Of a DNA stretch of 64,000 bases, positions 15,416-26,026 are shown one piece after another. The stretch's first letter is position 1, and each line of letters opens with the position of its first letter. The position numbers and the translations under genes are program-made. The DNA is from Pseudomonas sp. Fl4BN1. GTDB lineage: Bacteria > Pseudomonadota > Gammaproteobacteria > Pseudomonadales > Pseudomonadaceae. The stretch spans positions 62,001-126,000 of the forward strand of contig NZ_JAAARM010000003.1 of the NCBI RefSeq assembly GCF_009908285.1, in the 5' to 3' direction. Under the pieces are notes generated by a model. The model did no database searches. It was given only the letters and a program-made list of their open reading frames with translations, and was not told where the DNA came from.

Positions 15416-16368
15416 AAAAGCCAACCCTGGTGGTCGGCGCCGGGGCCTTGGCGCTGCTCGGGCTGGCGGTGGGCTTGAGCCTGCGCCCGGGCAACGATCC
15501 GGTGGCGGCCCAGCAACCGGCGCTGGCGGTGTTGCCACAGAGCGTGGCCAGCGGCCCGGCGGTGGCCCGCCTGGGCACCCAGCAGGTGGCGGCCGAGGAG
15601 CTGAAGGCGCTGTTTGCCGGCTTGCCCGAAGCGTCCCGCGAGCAGTTGCGGGGCAATCGCCCGGCCCTGGAAGCCTGGATTCGTTCACGCCTGGCGCAAA
15701 AGGCGGTGCTGGAACAGGCCGATGCCCAGGGCTGGGGCCAGCGTCCTCAAGTGCAGCAGCAGACTCGCGATGCGACCGAGCAGATTGTCTTTCGCGACTA
15801 CTTGCAGTCGGTCAGCCAGGTGCCGGCGGATTACCCCAGTGCTGCGGAACTGCAACAGGCCTATGACAGTGGCAAGTCGGCCTGGATGACCCCGCCGTTG
15901 TACCGGGTCAGCCAGATCTTCCTCGGTGTCGCTGATCCACAAGCCGCCGAGCAGGTGCGCCGGCAAGCCTTGGAACTGAGCCGCAGGGCCCAGGCGGCAC
16001 CTGCAGAGTTCGCCGCCCTGGCCGCGCAATACTCCCAGGACCAGGACAGTGCCCAGCGCGGAGGGGATTCCGGCCTGCAACCGCTGCAGCAACTGGTGCC
16101 GGAAGTGCGCAACGCGGTCTCGCGACTCAAGGTCGGCGGGGTTTCGGAAGTGCTGCAGAGCGCAGCGGGTTTTCACATCCTCAAGCTCACGGCGCAACAA
16201 CCGGCCCGGACCGCCAGCCTGGATGAGCTGCGTGATCGCTTGACCGAGGCCCTGCGCGCGCAACGCCAGGAGCAGATTGCCAAGGCTTACCTGGAAGGCA
16301 TGCTCAACACCGCGACCCTGAGCATCGACGGCGCGATGCTCAACCAGGTCCTGGAGGAAAAACTCTAG
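15412..16368 (+). CDS. PpiC/parvulin-type peptidyl-prolyl isomerase
   Basis: 318 residues from GTG 15412. An N-terminal membrane anchor or signal (LVVGAGALALLGLAVGLSL) is followed by a SurA-like helical part (about 45-155) and a parvulin domain (about 160-265), seen as YRVSQIFLGVADPQAAEQV and YSQDQDSAQRGGDSGLQPLQ through GFHILKLTA. It should fold proteins in the periplasm, plausibly the barrel proteins or the substrate of this operon. It is the last gene of the run of overlapping or closely spaced genes. Confidence 0.85.
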   Translation: MKKPTLVVGAGALALLGLAVGLSLRPGNDPVAAQQPALAVLPQSVASGPAVARLGTQQVAAEELKALFAGLPEASREQLRGNRPALEAWIRSRLAQKAVLEQADAQGWGQRPQVQQQTRDATEQIVFRDYLQSVSQVPADYPSAAELQQAYDSGKSAWMTPPLYRVSQIFLGVADPQAAEQVRRQALELSRRAQAAPAEFAALAAQYSQDQDSAQRGGDSGLQPLQQLVPEVRNAVSRLKVGGVSEVLQSAAGFHILKLTAQQPARTASLDELRDRLTEALRAQRQEQIAKAYLEGMLNTATLSIDGAMLNQVLEEKL

Positions 16369-16383
16369 CCGCGGCCGGCGCAG

Positions 16384-16400
16384 GCAGCCTTACGGGCTGC
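16384..16400 (+). terminator. short hairpin after the secretion operon
   Basis: GCAGCC-TTACG-GGCTGC forms a 6-base stem 15 bases after the parvulin stop, but only TTCG follows rather than a T-run. The whole stretch 16375-16440 looks like a degenerate GC-rich Pseudomonas repeat. Confidence 0.35.
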
Positions 16401-16495
16401 TTCGACGGCAAGCTAGCGCCTGCTGCGAAGGCAAACTTGCGCGGTTCACCGCCTGCAAGCCAAGGAAGCAACACCACCACGACAGGGAGTCACCC

Positions 16496-17473
16496 ATGGC
16501 ATTTCTCGAACCCGCTCCACTCCTAGTAGGCGCCGCCTACATCGCCCCCCAGGAACCCCGGGAAGCCTGGCTGACCCTGGCTGCCGGGATCGACCCGGAG
16601 GTTGCCCAGTATTTTCTGGTCAGCGCCCGCTGCGGCTGCTTCATGCAGGCGGCCCGCAGCCTGAACATCAAGGCCACGCTGTTGCGCAAGCAACTGGCGC
16701 TGTTGGAGGAGCACCTGCGGCGCTCACTGTTCTGCTATCAGGGGAATGCCTTGAGCCTGAGTCGCGAAGGCCTGCAGTTGCAGGCACAACTGATTGCCCT
16801 GGCCAACCAGCGGCGGTTGCCGGTGATCGAGCAACCCTTGATCCGCGTGGCCGTGGCGGAAACCATCCTCCACGACATCCTCGGCCGTGACTTGATCGCC
16901 CTGCTGCGGCGCAACGCCAGCGCCCGCCTGGAAATCATCTCCATCGACAGCGACCTGTCGTTGCAGGCCCTGAGTGCCGACCTGGTGTTGTGGCTGGCGG
17001 GGGAGGACTCGCCCGTGCCGGGCCCCAGTTTCGCCACGCGCGAGCCGGTGCCCCTGGCGCGCATCGACTATCTGCCGCACATCGCCAAGCGTTATTCCCG
17101 GGCCGCGGCGCGCCCCGACAGCCTCGACGACCTGACCGACTACATGCTGGTGCAGTGGCAGCATGACCGCCAGGTAGAGCCGTTCCGGCCGTGGAATGGG
17201 CTGGTGGAGCAGCGCCTGGCCGGGGTGGTGCACGTGCACTCCTATGAACTGATGCTGGAGATGATCCGTTGCAGCGCCTGCATCGGCCTGCTGCCGCGCT
17301 ACATCAGCAGCTACGACCGTGGCCTGATTGCCTTGCCCGGGCTGTTCGCCGACAGCATGCAGCGCCGCGCCTGGCTGGCGGTGAACGCCCAGGTGCAACA
17401 CGAAGCCGAAGTACAGCAACTGGCGGATCTGATCCTCAACACCTTCAGCGAACGCCAGGAGTGGTTTGTTTAA
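16496..17473 (+). CDS. LysR-like transcriptional regulator
   Basis: 325 residues, ATG preceded by GGGAG. The winged helix-turn-helix starts unusually late, at about residue 36 (VAQYFLVSARCGCFMQAARS, then LNIKATLLRKQLALLEEHL), after an extra N-terminal segment of about 35 residues. The rest looks like a LysR effector-binding domain (RVAVAETILHDILGRDLIAL, then MIRCSACIGLLPRY). It lies 127 bases after the secretion operon on the same strand, and a LysR-type gene occurs at this place in P. aeruginosa as I remember it. It may control the operon. Confidence 0.75.
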   Translation: MAFLEPAPLLVGAAYIAPQEPREAWLTLAAGIDPEVAQYFLVSARCGCFMQAARSLNIKATLLRKQLALLEEHLRRSLFCYQGNALSLSREGLQLQAQLIALANQRRLPVIEQPLIRVAVAETILHDILGRDLIALLRRNASARLEIISIDSDLSLQALSADLVLWLAGEDSPVPGPSFATREPVPLARIDYLPHIAKRYSRAAARPDSLDDLTDYMLVQWQHDRQVEPFRPWNGLVEQRLAGVVHVHSYELMLEMIRCSACIGLLPRYISSYDRGLIALPGLFADSMQRRAWLAVNAQVQHEAEVQQLADLILNTFSERQEWFV

Positions 17474-17665
17474 AGGAGGGGTTACGGTCAGCTCAAAGGA
17501 AGATAAGCCGACAGGGGGGTATGTGGACTCCGTGGTGTGACTCTCAAAAAGACCTTGATGCTGGTCATTGTTCGCCGAGTGGTGTCTGGCGGTCAGCCGC
17601 CTCGTCAGAACAGCTCCGAGGGCCTTACACTCAATGGCCACTTCGACTTCAAGGACGACCTCGCC

Positions 17666-18184
17666 ATGCCCCATTCCTATCCGACCATCGTCATCGAACG
17701 TTTCAACGAAGCCCACCTCGACGGCGTGACGGCGCTGTACAGCGAGCCGAGCGTGGCGGCCCAGACCCTGCAGATGCCTTATCAGTCCCGTGAGCTCTGG
17801 CGCCAGCGTCTGGCGCAGCGTGTGGACAACGAGCGGCAGGTGTCCCTGGTGGCCTTGCACCAGGGGGCGGTGATCGGCAGCTGCAGCCTTGAACAATTCT
17901 CCCGGGTACGCCGTGCCCATTGCGCGGGCATCGGCATGGGAGTGTCGCCGGCCTGGCAGCGCCAGGGTATCGGCAGTCGCCTGCTGGCCGCAGTGCTGGA
18001 GGTGGCGGACAACTGGATGAACCTGCGCCGGGTGGAACTGACGGTGTATGCCGACAATCAGGCGGCCATCGGTTTGTACCAGAAGTTCGGTTTCGAGACC
18101 GAAGGCCAACTGCGTGATTACGCTATTCGTGGCGGCCAGTATGTCGATGTCCTGAGCATGGCTCGCTTGCGCACCATGCCCTGA
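17666..18184 (+). CDS. GNAT-family N-acetyltransferase
   Basis: 172 residues from ATG 17666, chosen because AAGGACGA lies upstream and the first residues match the family. Motif A with the acetyl-CoA loop is clear: MGVSPAWQRQGIGSRLL (Q-x-x-G-I-G). Motif B follows as VYADNQAAIGLYQKFGFETE. The last part, DYAIRGGQYVDVLSMARL, resembles the RimJ/YhhY group. Substrate not predictable from sequence. It stands alone; upstream 17474-17665 shows nothing else. Confidence 0.85.
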   Translation: MPHSYPTIVIERFNEAHLDGVTALYSEPSVAAQTLQMPYQSRELWRQRLAQRVDNERQVSLVALHQGAVIGSCSLEQFSRVRRAHCAGIGMGVSPAWQRQGIGSRLLAAVLEVADNWMNLRRVELTVYADNQAAIGLYQKFGFETEGQLRDYAIRGGQYVDVLSMARLRTMP

Positions 18185-18283
18185 TCGACTCGCCCTGCAA
18201 GGGCCGCACAAGTGTCGCGGCCCCGCGCTTTTCGCCCTCTCTGCTTCGATGCACTGACCCGGGCAAATCGCTTCCCGGGCAGG

Positions 18284-18476
18284 CTATTTGCTCCTCCCAT
18301 CAGGTCTGGACGGCATCGAGCAGACCGACTCGGGGAGCCCGCTGAATTCGAAAAGCAGGTTGATGTGCTCCCAGCCCAACGGCGACAGGTATTGACACAG
18401 GCCGGCAGCGTCCATCGCTGGCAGCGGATTGCACTCAAGGGTGGGTTCCTGCGTAAGCAGGCCTTGGACGTCTAAG
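18284..18476 (-). pseudogene. C-terminal fragment of a Tn3-type transposase (tentative)
   Basis: On the minus strand the frame reads AGLCQYLSPLGWEHINLLFE. The segment SPLGWEHINL is the conserved end of Tn3-family transposases (SPLGWEHINLTGDY). The rest is different and ends at TAG 18284-18286. Only this short motif supports the call. It lies beside the T6SS module and may mark how that module arrived. Confidence 0.45.
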
Positions 18477-18481
18477 GAGAA

Positions 18482-18511
18482 CTACGACGGGGGAGATTCC
18501 CCCCGTCGTAG
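18482..18511 (-). terminator. strong 12-base-pair hairpin after the immunity gene
   Basis: CTACGACGGGGG (18482-18493) pairs perfectly with CCCCCGTCGTAG (18500-18511) around AGATTC. It lies 17 bases beyond the stop of the Sel1-like gene and probably ends the T6SS module transcript, although no long T-run follows. Confidence 0.6.
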
Positions 18512-18527
18512 CTCGCAATGGCCGCCA

Positions 18528-19419
18528 TTAAATTTCTGGCCGTCGATCAGGGTGTTCCGCATCGAAACCCTGCTTGGGGTGAGCAGGCAGTGGATGGTCG
18601 CTCATCAGGTTCGGGAAGCGTAATTGAGGATTCGCCTCAAATTGCCTCTCAAGATCCGAGTAAAACGCATGCAGTTTCTCATCGGGTAAATATCCAAAAT
18701 CATACATGGGTATTGGTTGAGCCTCGAAGGCTCCAATGAGAGCGCGAAACCCTGTTGGGCTGCCTAATGAAGCGGCTCGTTGGTAGTAGAGCAGCGCACG
18801 CGGTTCATTCTGCTTGGCATTTTTATAAAACGAGGCAGTTTTTGATACGGCTTCGGCGTTTTCTTGAGCACCTGCACAGCGATAGTACTGTTCCGCCATG
18901 TCGTCATCCTGCCTATCCCGTGGCAGCGCAAACGCGAAATGGCGGCCCAACTGTACTTGTGCCATCGGGCTGCCCAATTGTGCCGCCTGGAACATATATG
19001 AACTGGCCATCCGGTCTGACTTCAGCACCCCGCGCCCCTGTTCAGCCACTACTGCCCAGTCGTAATACCCCAACGGCACCTTGAGTTTCACCATGCGCTC
19101 ATAGAGGTCGAGCATCTTGCTGGTATCTTGCTCCACCCCCGGCTGGCCCGGCCAACCCGTGCGGTAGAGGCCCGCCAGGTTGTGCATGGCCTTCCAATGA
19201 TCTTTGGCGATGGCTTTTTCATACAGTTCAAGGATGCTTTTCCAGTCTTTCACGCCGCGTGCTTTTTCCAAGGCGCGGGCCTGTTGAAACCACCGTTCTG
19301 CTTCGGCATCCAGCGGCGGGTTATGGTCTTTTTCGTAGGCACAGGTAAAGGTGGGATAAGCCATCGCTGGAGCTCCGCTCAACAAAACAGTAGTAATGAA
19401 CCCAAAAGATAAAAACGCT

Positions 19420-19439
<20 letters not shown>
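18528..19439 (-). CDS. Sel1-like repeat protein, probable immunity to the adjacent Tle5 phospholipase
   Basis: 303 residues with a signal peptide (FLSFGFITTVLLSGAPAMAY), so periplasmic. Sel1/TPR-like helical repeats run from about residue 45 to 235, for example AIAKDHWKAMHNLAGLYRTG and AAQLGSPMAQVQLGRHFAFA. In P. aeruginosa, Sel1-type periplasmic proteins encoded next to Tle5b/PldB act as its immunity proteins; by that model this gene protects against the phospholipase encoded just upstream. The start overlaps the effector's end by 20 bases, so the two are translationally linked. Confidence 0.8.
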
Positions 19440-21717
<2,278 letters not shown>

Positions 21718-21734
21718 TCCATGGCTCCCCGCAA

Positions 21735-24122
21735 TCAATGGCCCTTGGGCGTGTTGGTCGGAGTCAACGTCAAGGCACGGTAGTTTTCGGCCGAAGCCAG
21801 CGGTTCAAGCTGATCCATCGTGGACTGATAGTCGCGATAACCCTGACGACCTAGCTGGTGATACACGGTAGCGGGTTCGCTGGCTTCTTCTTTGGTTTCA
21901 ATATCAAAGCGGTGACCATTGACCAATTCGACGGCATAGGCTTGAGTGCCGGGTACATGCTCGAACCGCACGACACCATCGGCCCCGGTCAGTCCTTCCT
22001 GGATAACCGCACCATCGGCGAACAGGGTATATGGCTCATCTGGATACCCCGGCATACCCGGCAGCGGACTCAACACCGCACTCAGTTTGTGAATGACTTC
22101 TGGAGCCGATTGCGAAACCCTGGAAGACATCGCCTTACCTGCTTTATCCCAGTCCGCCGGTAACGGAATGACCGGCAATAATGCCGCATTCTCGGAACCC
22201 TGGCCCGGCACCCCACTTGGCTTGATCTTTTCCACGGGCTCACTCATCGTAATTCCAGTCGCATCCAGCTTGATAAAGTGACCGCCGGCTTTCAAGGTGA
22301 GCTCTGCGCCGGCTTCGATCACCAGCTTGCAGCCCGCTTTCAGGTGAATCTCTTGACCGGCCTCGATGAGTAGGGCCGTGCCGATCCTGATGTGCTGGTT
22401 CTGGCCGATGATCAAGTGATCATCGACTTTGACTTCCACCTTGCGGTCACCTTGAGTGGTGCGGTGCTCTTGAGCTTTGAACTCGCTGTAGCTGTTTTTT
22501 TCTACCGTGTCGTGACGCTCGTTGCCCACCCGGATCTTCTGGTCGTTCTCGATGTTTTCATCCCAGTCACGCTGGGCGTGGATGAATATCTGCTCTGCGC
22601 CTTTTTTATCCTCGATGCGAAGTTCGTTGAAACCACAGCCACCGGGAGAACTGAGGGTCTTGAACACGCTGCGGGTCTTGTTCGCCGGCAACGGATAAGG
22701 CACCGGGGTGTGCTGGTTCGGCACGCAGCCGGTCACCAGCGGCTGCTCGGGATCGCCACCGATAAAGCTCACCAGCACCTCCATGCCGATCCGCGGGATC
22801 ACCACGTGGCCAAAACCGTCACCGGCCCAACTGCTGGCCACCCGCACCCAGCAACTGGAGAACTCGTTGCGCTCGCCCTCGCGGTCCCAATTGAACTGAA
22901 TCTTTATCCTGGAGTGCTCGTCACACCAGATTTCCTCACCGGCAGGACCGGTCACCAGCGCGGTCTGGCTGCTCAGGCGGGGCTTGGGAGCCGGCTCTTT
23001 AGGCCGAAAGAAGGTCTCACTAGGGATAGCGCTGAAGGTGTTGCGGTAACCCTGGCTGAAGCGGCCATCGGTGCTGGTGTCGCTGGTGACCGATTCTTCC
23101 AGCGCCTGCGGTTGGCGACCTTCATGCTCAACCTCTACCAGCAGCCACATCTGGTTGTATTCGCTGCGCGGGTGCTCGCTCAGGCTCAACAGATGGCCGC
23201 TGCGAAAGGTCGGCAAATCACTCTGCCCCTTGGCCAGTTGGTAGTCGGCGCGATGCCCTTCAAGGGCGATCTGGCTCAGTTGTTTGCCCGCTGCGCCGGT
23301 GCTGTAGCGCCCCGGGTAGCGGTAGTCCTCAAGCACTGGCAAGGCCTCGATGCCGGCCCCGCTGTGCAAGGTGCTGGGCACCGGGTCGAGCTTGGCACCG
23401 CTGGAGGCGCTGCGCGGGTCGGGCTTTTTCAGGTCGTAGTCACGCCGGACTACCTGGCTGGTACGGGTGCTGAAGCGCACCGCGAAATGGCTGACCACCG
23501 GGTCTTCGGCGGCCAGGCCGCTGCCTTGCTGATAGCGCGCAGTGGCCAGGATCGGGTAGTCGGTCTGGTTGTCGGAAAACACCAGCAGGTGCCGGTCGAG
23601 GCTGTGTTCGTGGTGCCAGTGAATACCGTCTTCGAAGCACAGGCGTTGTAGAAACTCAAAATCCGTCTCGCCGTATTGCACGCAGTACACACGGGGTAGC
23701 GAAGGCTTGGGGGCGATAGTGAACCGGTATTGGTCGGCGAGAATCCCGTGTTCCTTGAACAACTTGGCGATGATCTGCGGCACCGTCAGGTTTTGGTAGA
23801 GCCGCTGGTTGTGCCGGTGCTGCAACTGGTACAGGTGCGGTCGCAGGATCAGGCGATAGCGGGTCATGCGCTTGCCGCTGTCGCCCACTTCGACATCGTC
23901 GATCAGGCCATGGATGCCTTCGCCACGCAGGCCGAACTGCAAGTAGGCGGGCTGGTTGAGCAGGCTCTCCAGGTCGACCTCGGGGTTGTCCGAAACCAGT
24001 TCGATGCGGATCGCATACAGCTCGCTGATGGCTTCGCGGCCCTTGAAGGCCAGCACCTTGAAGTCGTGGCGAACAGAGGGGATGGACAGCACAAACTGCG
24101 CAGTGTCAGCCGACGCGAACAT
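21735..24122 (-). CDS. vgrG: VgrG spike protein with a transthyretin-like C-terminal extension
   Basis: 795 residues from ATG 24122, which has AAGGATGAG just upstream; the frame opens at 24191. The gp27-like part (FVLSIPSVRHDFKVLAFKGR, LQRLCFEDGIHWHHEHSLDR) and the gp5-like needle (VPYPLPANKTRSVFKTLSSP, GAELTLKAGGHFIKLDATGI) are complete. After about residue 635 a linker leads to a transthyretin-like domain (about 690-760; TLFADGAVIQEGLTGADGVV). Such C-terminal domains in VgrG bind lipase effectors. The downstream Tle5 gene is therefore its likely cargo. No PAAR gene and no T6SS structural genes are nearby, so this is an orphan vgrG island served by a T6SS elsewhere. Confidence 0.92.
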   Translation of the reverse strand: MFASADTAQFVLSIPSVRHDFKVLAFKGREAISELYAIRIELVSDNPEVDLESLLNQPAYLQFGLRGEGIHGLIDDVEVGDSGKRMTRYRLILRPHLYQLQHRHNQRLYQNLTVPQIIAKLFKEHGILADQYRFTIAPKPSLPRVYCVQYGETDFEFLQRLCFEDGIHWHHEHSLDRHLLVFSDNQTDYPILATARYQQGSGLAAEDPVVSHFAVRFSTRTSQVVRRDYDLKKPDPRSASSGAKLDPVPSTLHSGAGIEALPVLEDYRYPGRYSTGAAGKQLSQIALEGHRADYQLAKGQSDLPTFRSGHLLSLSEHPRSEYNQMWLLVEVEHEGRQPQALEESVTSDTSTDGRFSQGYRNTFSAIPSETFFRPKEPAPKPRLSSQTALVTGPAGEEIWCDEHSRIKIQFNWDREGERNEFSSCWVRVASSWAGDGFGHVVIPRIGMEVLVSFIGGDPEQPLVTGCVPNQHTPVPYPLPANKTRSVFKTLSSPGGCGFNELRIEDKKGAEQIFIHAQRDWDENIENDQKIRVGNERHDTVEKNSYSEFKAQEHRTTQGDRKVEVKVDDHLIIGQNQHIRIGTALLIEAGQEIHLKAGCKLVIEAGAELTLKAGGHFIKLDATGITMSEPVEKIKPSGVPGQGSENAALLPVIPLPADWDKAGKAMSSRVSQSAPEVIHKLSAVLSPLPGMPGYPDEPYTLFADGAVIQEGLTGADGVVRFEHVPGTQAYAVELVNGHRFDIETKEEASEPATVYHQLGRQGYRDYQSTMDQLEPLASAENYRALTLTPTNTPKGH

Positions 24123-24332
24123 AGGCTCATCCTTAAGCTTGAGAGAAAACCCAGCCCGCGCCGTACCTGGCTCGGGTGTTAGTTGGTGCACAAACTAGCA
24201 ACACGGCAAAGCCGTTGAATTAGGACGTATCCCAAGGGAGCACGAGAATGCTCTGAATCCTCAGGGTCGTGCTTCAACCACGCGCCAGGGTGTTTGCGCT
24301 TCGGCATAGCTCAACTCTCCAGATGCCATGCG

Positions 24333-24521
24333 CTAATGGCGCATCTCGTAATATCCCACCAGAAATCGCCGCACATCACGCGGATCGAACTCTTCCAGCC
24401 GCTCGCCGACGCGTGGGTTGGTCAACAAAGTGCTCGGGGCGGCGACAAGTTGCTGAACCATGCGCGCAGTGGTGGATTGATTCACGGAGGCCAGGAACTC
24501 GTACCGTCGGACATGTCGCAA
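24333..24521 (-). pseudogene. remnant of a ParE/RelE-family toxin gene
   Basis: The minus strand encodes YEFLASVNQSTTARMVQQLV then NPRVGERLEEFDPRDVRRFL and GYYEMRH, the central part of ParE-like toxins (NPRxGERLEEFxPRxVRxLxVGxYEMRY). A stop at 24333 removes the C-terminal strand that holds the WHTRE-type motif, and a stop upstream removes the N-terminus. No antitoxin gene is adjacent. Confidence 0.65.
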
Positions 24522-24756
24522 ACCTGACTGGCGTCAGAGCTGCAAGCTGGAAACCGGCCAATTCAGCCCGCTACGGATGCGCGGAAAACCTTAATACGAT
24601 TTTGTCCGTATTTTGCGGGCGCCCCGGCTCGTCTCACTCGATCTGTATTTCTCCGCAGGGTCGGATTATGACCCTCTAAAGCTTATGAGTTCTTTCCTGT
24701 CAAAAAACGGACAGCGGAAAGCCTCTAGCACAAGGGTCTTATCGGAAAATTATCTC
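24522..24756. other. gene-free stretch upstream of the pel promoter
   Basis: No supported gene. From about 24690 the base composition becomes AT-rich up to 24830, in contrast to the genes on both sides. The last part probably belongs to the pel regulatory region. Confidence 0.5.
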
Positions 24757-24770
24757 GTCAATATATTGGC
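24757..24770. promoter_or_regulatory. FleQ-like box 1 upstream of pelX
   Basis: GTCAATATATTGGC matches the FleQ consensus as I remember it, GTCAATAAATTGAC, at 12 of 14 positions and is nearly palindromic. FleQ represses pel in P. aeruginosa and becomes an activator when it binds c-di-GMP. The site is about 245 bases before pelX. Confidence 0.5.
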
Positions 24771-24806
24771 TAAATCTCCGGCCTTTATCCGGAAAAACAA
24801 ATATTA

Positions 24807-24820
24807 GTCGTAATGTTGAC
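24807..24820. promoter_or_regulatory. FleQ-like box 2 upstream of pelX (weaker)
   Basis: GTCGTAATGTTGAC keeps both outer arms of the FleQ consensus (GTC and TTGAC) but only 9 of 14 positions overall. It starts exactly 50 bases after box 1, so both would lie on roughly the same DNA face. Two FleQ boxes are also known at the P. aeruginosa pel promoter. Confidence 0.35.
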
Positions 24821-25015
24821 GCTGCCTGTTTGATATCAGATGATGGCCCACCCCGAGCGCTTGATTTTTCGACGTTTTGTTGACGAATGAGGTCGCTGGG
24901 GTGTTTTCGCCGATGCGTGCATCAAGTGCGACTACAGTGAATCGCAGGGCCTGGTGTTGAGAGGCTGGCGCTTTAGCAACAATCGTTTTGAATTCTCCAC
25001 TCTTTGGAACTCTTT

Positions 25016-25948
25016 ATGTCTGCCGAACGGATACTGGTTACAGGTGGGGCTGGCTTCATTGGCTCGCACCTTGTCGACACATTGTTGGCCAAGGGGTATG
25101 CCGTTCGGGTACTGGACAATCTGTCTACCGGCAAGGTGGGCAATCTGCCGATCAATCATCCATCCCTTGAACTGCTGGTCGGCGATGTTGCTGATGCACA
25201 GGCGGTTGGCGAAGCCATGCATTCCTGCGACGCGGTGGTTCACCTGGCAGCGGTCGCTTCCGTGCAGGCTTCGATCGAAGACCCGGTACGCACTCACCAG
25301 AGCAATTTCATCGGCACTCTGCGGGTCTGCGAAGCGATGGTCGAGGCTGGGGTCAAGCGCATCGTGTTCGCTTCCAGTGCCGCGGTTTACGGCAATAACG
25401 GCGAAGGCACGGCGATTCATGAGGACACTCCCAAGTCGCCCCTGACGCCCTACGCAGCGGACAAGCTGGCAAGCGAGTACTACCTGGATTTCTATCGCCG
25501 CCAACATGCGTTGGAACCGGTGGTATTGCGCTTCTTCAATATCTTCGGCCCGCGCCAGGACCCGTCTTCGCCGTATTCCGGGGTGATCAGTATTTTCAGC
25601 GAGCGCGCCAGGAGCGGCCAACCGCTCACGGTGTTCGGCGACGGTGGGCAGACCCGCGACTTCGTGTATGTCGAGGACCTGGTGAAGATCCTCGCCCAAG
25701 GGCTGGTAATCGCCGAACCCAAGGGTGATGCAACCAATGTCGGGCTCGGCCGCACGACCACGCTCAACGACCTGATTGCAGCGCTTGGGGACATCAGCGG
25801 AAAGAGCCTGGACGTCAGCTATGCTCTTGCCAGATCCGGCGATATCAAACATTCAAAAGCCGATAACCGCCGTTTGCTTGAACGCTTTGATCTGAGTACT
25901 CCGATTAGCGTGGCCGAAGGATTATCGCGTCTTTACCGCAGCCTTTAG
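25016..25948 (+). CDS. pelX: PelX-like UDP-GlcNAc C4-epimerase
   Basis: 310 residues from ATG 25016. An extended SDR epimerase: the NAD-binding GGAGFIGSHL is at residues about 10-19, the catalytic Ser in VFASSAAVYGNNGEG and the YAADK pair near 145-149, followed by RFFNIFGPRQDP. PelX interconverts UDP-GlcNAc and UDP-GalNAc, supplying GalNAc-type precursor for Pel; it was described in P. protegens. It is the first gene of the pel cluster, 78 bases before pelA. Assignment to PelX rather than another UDP-sugar epimerase rests on this linkage. Confidence 0.85.
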   Translation: MSAERILVTGGAGFIGSHLVDTLLAKGYAVRVLDNLSTGKVGNLPINHPSLELLVGDVADAQAVGEAMHSCDAVVHLAAVASVQASIEDPVRTHQSNFIGTLRVCEAMVEAGVKRIVFASSAAVYGNNGEGTAIHEDTPKSPLTPYAADKLASEYYLDFYRRQHALEPVVLRFFNIFGPRQDPSSPYSGVISIFSERARSGQPLTVFGDGGQTRDFVYVEDLVKILAQGLVIAEPKGDATNVGLGRTTTLNDLIAALGDISGKSLDVSYALARSGDIKHSKADNRRLLERFDLSTPISVAEGLSRLYRSL

Positions 25949-26026
25949 TTGCATCGCATTGCCGATATCCGGGGCTTGGGCCGCTGGCCGATGCTGGGTT
26001 GAATTAGAACAATCAAAGAGTGAACT

